Below, piece by piece: positions 41,091 to 44,267 of a DNA stretch of 44,267 nt (its first letter is position 1; the number at the start of each line of letters is the position of its first letter). Under the pieces are notes generated by a model. That model did no database searches, was not told where the DNA came from, and saw nothing but the letters and a program-made list of their open reading frames with translations. A program made the position numbers and the translations under genes. Source of the DNA: Chloroflexota bacterium (lineage in GTDB: Bacteria; Chloroflexota; UBA6077; CF-72); contig JAFAZN010000224.1 in NCBI GenBank assembly GCA_019239775.1, positions 1 to 44,267 on the forward strand, given 5' to 3'.

Positions 41091-42109
41091 GCGCCACCTT
41101 CCGCTGGTTTGACTCCCGCGAGCGGCAACACGTCCTCCACCAAACGGCGGTACTGATCCTGCTGGTTCCAGCTGGTAATGCGCAATGTTACTTCGGAGAA
41201 ACCCAGATCGCGAATCTGCTGGAGCCGTTCCGCGCACTGCTTGGGAGAGCCGGTCGCAACCCATTGATCCACGAACGCGCGCGGAAACTTCGTCGGCGCG
41301 TAGTACTGTTCCAGAAAGTTCCTGGATTCTTCGAGGGCGGCTTCACGATCCTCGTTCACGTTGATGTTGTGGTAGAGATGCCGCTCGAACGTGGCTGGAT
41401 CGCGGCCTTGCTCGCCGACCTTCTTGAGCGTGTCGTTGATCCGAAACTCCAGGTCCTTTGGATCCCAGGCCGACGTTTGCCAGCCATCAGCGTGTCGCGC
41501 ACATCGCCGGTGCGTACGCTCGATCAGCGCGAAGTCCTCGCTGTTCCACTCGGCGAACGGTTTGTCCTCTCGCGCATTGTTGGCAATCCAGATCGGAGGG
41601 CGCGGCTGTGCCACTGGCTTCGGCTCAATCGTGATGCCAGTGCATCGATAGTGCTTGCCCTCGAAGCTGACATTGTCCTCGGTCCACAGCCTCTTGAGCA
41701 GCGTAATCCACTCGATCAGTCGACTCACTCGGTCACGCGGAGTGAGTCCGTACAGCTCACCTTCGATGCGCGCCCCCGGTTGCTCGACGATGCCCGTGCA
41801 GCCAACGAGCACGGTCCTGCCGCCTGCCAGGAGGTCGAGACTCGCCCATTGATAGGCGAGCAGAACCGGATCGCGCAAGACAAAGCTGGCCATGCACGCC
41901 GGACCCAGGCGCACGCGCCTGGTGCGAGCCGCGATTCCCGCCAGTAGTGAGACCGACTCCATCCGCGGTTTACCGAGCAAACTGTCACCAACCCAGACCG
42001 ACCGGAATAGTCCCGATTGATCGGCCGCTTCGGCGAGGTCCAGCATTTGATTGGGTGTGGTGGCGCCCAAGAGCACGCCGCGGTTGGGCAATGTCAGGCC
42101 AATGTCCAT
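41087..42109 (-). CDS. Luciferase-like (LLM class) flavin/F420-type oxidoreductase, copy 2
   Basis: The 340-residue protein is the near-twin of the gene at 38753: GLTLPNRGVLLG, WVGDSLLGKPRMES, RLGPACMASFVLRDPVLLAY, FEGKHYRCTGITIEPKP and PPIWIANN. It has about 17 extra residues, mainly in the middle-to-late region after IANN (REDKPFAEWNSEDFAL). It heads the four-gene minus-strand operon (copy 2, amidohydrolase, copy 1, BAAT hydrolase). The leader contains AGAGGAA and, touching the ATG, the 9-mer CGAGCAAAC that is also present in the divergent binding-protein leader. Confidence 0.9.
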   Translation of the reverse strand: MDIGLTLPNRGVLLGATTPNQMLDLAEAADQSGLFRSVWVGDSLLGKPRMESVSLLAGIAARTRRVRLGPACMASFVLRDPVLLAYQWASLDLLAGGRTVLVGCTGIVEQPGARIEGELYGLTPRDRVSRLIEWITLLKRLWTEDNVSFEGKHYRCTGITIEPKPVAQPRPPIWIANNAREDKPFAEWNSEDFALIERTHRRCARHADGWQTSAWDPKDLEFRINDTLKKVGEQGRDPATFERHLYHNINVNEDREAALEESRNFLEQYYAPTKFPRAFVDQWVATGSPKQCAERLQQIRDLGFSEVTLRITSWNQQDQYRRLVEDVLPLAGVKPAEGGA

Positions 42110-42110
42110 T

Positions 42111-42211
42111 GTTTGCTCGTTCCTCTTCTACCAGGGCAGTCGGTGCGATATGGTAGCCGCGTTCGTACACCCGGGCAGTCGCGCCATTAGAATGGCCGCG
42201 AGCGAGCAAAC
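42111..42211. repeat. Mirrored 9-mer flanking a divergent promoter region
   Basis: GTTTGCTCG at 42111-42119 is the exact reverse complement of CGAGCAAAC at 42203-42211. Each copy is in the leader of one of the two divergent transcripts (luciferase-like copy 2 to the left, binding protein C to the right), so both mRNAs carry the same CGAGCAAAC near their ribosome-binding sites. It may be an operator pair or a shared mRNA element. Confidence 0.5.
42134..42200 (+). repeat. Tandem direct repeat, 28-base unit with 39-base period, in the divergent promoter
   Basis: GGGCAGTCG at 42134-42142 and 42173-42181 is followed in both copies, at the same distance, by GCCGCG (42156-42161 and 42195-42200). 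The interior is less conserved but each unit holds a promoter-like core: in the right unit TAGAAT (42188-42193) reads towards the binding-protein gene; in the left unit TACCAT on the minus strand (42155-42150) reads towards luciferase-like copy 2. The 39-base period is close to four helical turns. Confidence 0.5.
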
Positions 42212-42226
42212 GAGGGGAGGTTCCCC

Positions 42227-43969
42227 ATGAACGTCGAATTGACTGACGCGGCGACCAATCAGCGTTGGAGCCGCAGGGCGTTGTTGCGGCGGGCGGGCCT
42301 TGGGGCGGTCAGCCTGTCGATCCTGGCGGCGTGTGGACCGGCCGCGGCGCCTGTGCCGACCAGTCCGCCGGCCCCCGCGCCAACGGCCCTTGCGACGACG
42401 GCTCCGACGACGGCCGCGACCACAGCGCCGACCGCCGTCCCGCAAGCCGCCGCGACAACTGCTCCCACGACCGCGCCGGCGGCGTCCGCGGCGGCTCCAA
42501 CTGGCACCTTACGCGTTGCCAACGCCGACTTCAGCAGCGAGACATTTGACCCGATCGTTGTCGGCGGCGGCTGGCCGTCGACCCTGTACGACCTGCTGCT
42601 GGTTTTTGACGAGCAAGGCAACGTGAAGGGCAACGTCGCCGAAGACTACAACCTCAGCTCGGACGGCCTGACCTGGACGTTCAAGATTCGCAAGGGCATC
42701 AAGTTCCACAACGGAGACCCGCTGACCGCGACAGACGTGGCTTTCTCGATCCAGCGATTTGGCTCGAAGGAGTCGACCAACCCGTGGTCGCCCTACATCC
42801 TCAAGAACAACGAGTCGATCACTGCGCCCGACGACTCTACCGTCGTGTACACGGCGCAGAAGCCCGAGTGGCCCTTGAAGGTCCCGTTTGCAACGACGCC
42901 GATTCTGCCCAAGAACTACTTTGACAAGGTCGGGCAAGACGGTTTCAGGGCTGCACCCGTTGGCTCAGGACCCTATAAGTTCGTGAAGTGGGTGCCCAAG
43001 ACCAGCATGGAGTTCGCGGCGAATACTGACTATTGGGATACCGTCAAGCCGCAGTGGGCATCGATCATTGAAACCTTCGTGCCCGAAGAGGCCACCCGCG
43101 TTGCGCAGCTCGAACGCGGCGACGTCGACATGATTGGCAACCTGTCGTTCGACCGGGCGATCGAACTGAAGAACGCTGGCTTCCGGCTCCAGGAGGTTGG
43201 ACTGCCAACGCTGGCGAACATCAGCTTCCCCGGCACGTTCATGTCGCAGGGCCCGACCTCCGATATCCGCGTGCGCCAGGCCATGTCGTACTCCATCAAT
43301 CGCCAGGAGATCTGCGACACGTTTTACAAAGGTCTCGCCAAGCCTGGCGGGTTCTGGTTTTTCAGCGAGAAGACATGGGGGTTCGACCCCAGCAGCTTCA
43401 AAGCCGACTCGTTCGACGTGGACAAAGCCAAACAATTGCTAGGCGATGCCGGCTATCCGGGGAAATTCAATCCACAAACCATTCAGCTGTACACGACTGC
43501 CGTTGCCGCGGATCTGATGCAGGTGCTGCAGGGCTACTGGCAGGCAGTCGGCATCGACGTGAACATCCAGACCGTCGACACGCCGGTGTACAACAAGCTG
43601 GTATTCGTCCGCGCAACCTCGCCGTCAGACCAACAAGTTGGCGCGGTGTGGCCGTGGGTCAACGTCGGCGCCTTTAACAACGTGTACCACTCCGCAAATA
43701 TGTTCACGTCAACCGGTGTGCACACCACCAGCAACGACACCAAGGCCGACGCGATGTATCAGGCCGCCACCACCGAGCTCGACGACACCAAGGCCAAGAA
43801 GCTCTGGCAGGACATGATGCACTACGGCTACAACACCATGTGGGTGAACGTCGAACTGGTGGAAGTCCCCACGTACTTCGCGGTTGGCAAGAACGTCGGA
43901 GAATTCAAGGGCCGCACCTGGATCAACTTGAACGATACCTACGTCGGAATCCAACACGCCAGCGCCTGA
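42227..43969 (+). CDS. ABC substrate-binding lipoprotein, family 5 (peptide/opine type), copy C
   Basis: The 580-residue protein has a twin-arginine signal (WSRRALLRRAGLGAV) and lipobox LAAC with Cys36, then a long Ala/Thr/Pro linker to about residue 88. Mature motifs are LTWTFKIRKGIKFHNGDPLT, ATDVAFSIQRF, VGSGPYKFVKWVPK and MSYSINRQEICDTFY. GGGGAGG at 42214-42220 is the ribosome-binding site, and GGGGA can pair with TCCCC just before the ATG, possibly hiding it. No permease follows; the next gene is a secreted protein. Divergent from the luciferase-like operon, suggesting uptake of that pathway's substrate. Confidence 0.92.
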   Translation: MNVELTDAATNQRWSRRALLRRAGLGAVSLSILAACGPAAAPVPTSPPAPAPTALATTAPTTAATTAPTAVPQAAATTAPTTAPAASAAAPTGTLRVANADFSSETFDPIVVGGGWPSTLYDLLLVFDEQGNVKGNVAEDYNLSSDGLTWTFKIRKGIKFHNGDPLTATDVAFSIQRFGSKESTNPWSPYILKNNESITAPDDSTVVYTAQKPEWPLKVPFATTPILPKNYFDKVGQDGFRAAPVGSGPYKFVKWVPKTSMEFAANTDYWDTVKPQWASIIETFVPEEATRVAQLERGDVDMIGNLSFDRAIELKNAGFRLQEVGLPTLANISFPGTFMSQGPTSDIRVRQAMSYSINRQEICDTFYKGLAKPGGFWFFSEKTWGFDPSSFKADSFDVDKAKQLLGDAGYPGKFNPQTIQLYTTAVAADLMQVLQGYWQAVGIDVNIQTVDTPVYNKLVFVRATSPSDQQVGAVWPWVNVGAFNNVYHSANMFTSTGVHTTSNDTKADAMYQAATTELDDTKAKKLWQDMMHYGYNTMWVNVELVEVPTYFAVGKNVGEFKGRTWINLNDTYVGIQHASA

Positions 43970-44106
43970 CGTTGCTGCGCGCCTCCAACAATCGGCGATG
44001 GGCGCACTGTCCAGGACTCGCCCGCTCGGTCGTACACGCGAGACTCGGCGCTGGTCGCAAGCGGGCGTGACGCCAACGACGCCGCAAGGCTGACACAATA
44101 GCGAGC

Positions 44107-44267
44107 ATGCGACATAAGGGAGTTCTCAGCGGCTTTGTGGTGAGCATGATCATGGCTGGCTATCTGCTGGCCGCGCCAGTGGCGCTCGCCGACGGCGGCC
44201 CACATCGAGGCTCGTACGCGGTCTACAACGTCGTCACCGGACAGACTGAGACGTTCGACATCGGTGC
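44107..44267 (+). CDS. Secreted protein of unknown function (5' end only)
   Basis: ATG 44107 opens a frame that runs off the window edge after 53 codons. Residues 1-30 are a Sec signal peptide (basic MRHKG, hydrophobic core with VSMIMAGYLLAAPVALA, likely cleavage before DGG). The mature start GGPHRGSYAVYNVVTG shows no family that I recognise. The ribosome-binding site is weak (AGCGAG). The preceding 137-base gap after the binding protein contains nothing clear. Confidence 0.55.
   Translation, partial: MRHKGVLSGFVVSMIMAGYLLAAPVALADGGPHRGSYAVYNVVTGQTETFDIG

Noticed and set aside
1-44267. tRNA, rRNA, riboswitch or intact insertion sequence
   Set aside because: None was recognised on either strand by eye; a covariance-model search would be needed to exclude small RNAs.

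Overview
Organism. The DNA is strongly GC-rich (judged by eye, not computed) with short intergenic gaps. Four ABC solute-binding lipoproteins are present, three of them with Ala/Pro/Thr-rich linkers after the lipobox cysteine. There is also an XRE-NB-ARC-TPR regulator, a deazaflavin (F420)-type nitroreductase and bacterial-luciferase-like oxidoreductases. Together these suggest a soil or free-living Chloroflexota bacterium; an actinobacterium is the main alternative. I saw no rRNA, tRNA, CRISPR array or intact insertion sequence.

Left part (1-12.9 kb): a mixed region. It opens with a decayed tyrosine-recombinase remnant, then a SnoaL-like protein and a large secreted Gly-rich/fibronectin-III protein on the minus strand. 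Facing these is a divergent XRE/ATPase/TPR regulator whose promoter carries four copies of CCACAAT. Next come an acyltransferase-3 gene in operon with a DesK/NarL-type two-component system, an ArsR regulator divergent from an F420-type nitroreductase, an ArsR-like/SRPBCC pair with a striking 40-bp dyad at its start, and a SAM methyltransferase.

Middle part (12.9-31.2 kb): a catabolic island. A divergent pair (MetE-like zinc protein and Rieske oxygenase) sits beside a nearly gapless minus-strand run of 13 genes, transcribed from 29.65 to 15.73 kb: TetR, SMP-30-type lactonase, second MetE-like protein, HpcH/HpaI aldolase, family-5 solute-binding lipoprotein, argininosuccinate-lyase-like C-N lyase, bicupin, DUF6282-type metallohydrolase, complete branched-chain-type ABC transporter (binding protein plus LivF, M, G, H), and IclR. 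An amidase is divergent from TetR. A perfect TetR-type palindrome lies just upstream of the lactonase gene and a matching half-site abuts the amidase start. The layout reads as uptake, amide or C-N bond cleavage, ring or side-chain oxidation, lactone opening and aldol cleavage of an unidentified nitrogen-containing organic compound.

Right part (31.2-44.3 kb): an aldo/keto reductase; a sensor kinase gene ruined by deletions; a binding protein with DppB/DppC permeases (DppB apparently starting at CTG); and a four-gene minus-strand operon of two near-duplicate luciferase-like oxidoreductases flanking an amidohydrolase, followed by a BAAT-type hydrolase. Divergent from this operon is another family-5 binding protein, with unusual repeats in the shared promoter region. 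The last 161 bases start a secreted protein cut by the window edge. No ABC ATPase for the peptide-type transporter and no reductase for the Rieske oxygenase are present, so the pathways must draw on genes elsewhere.
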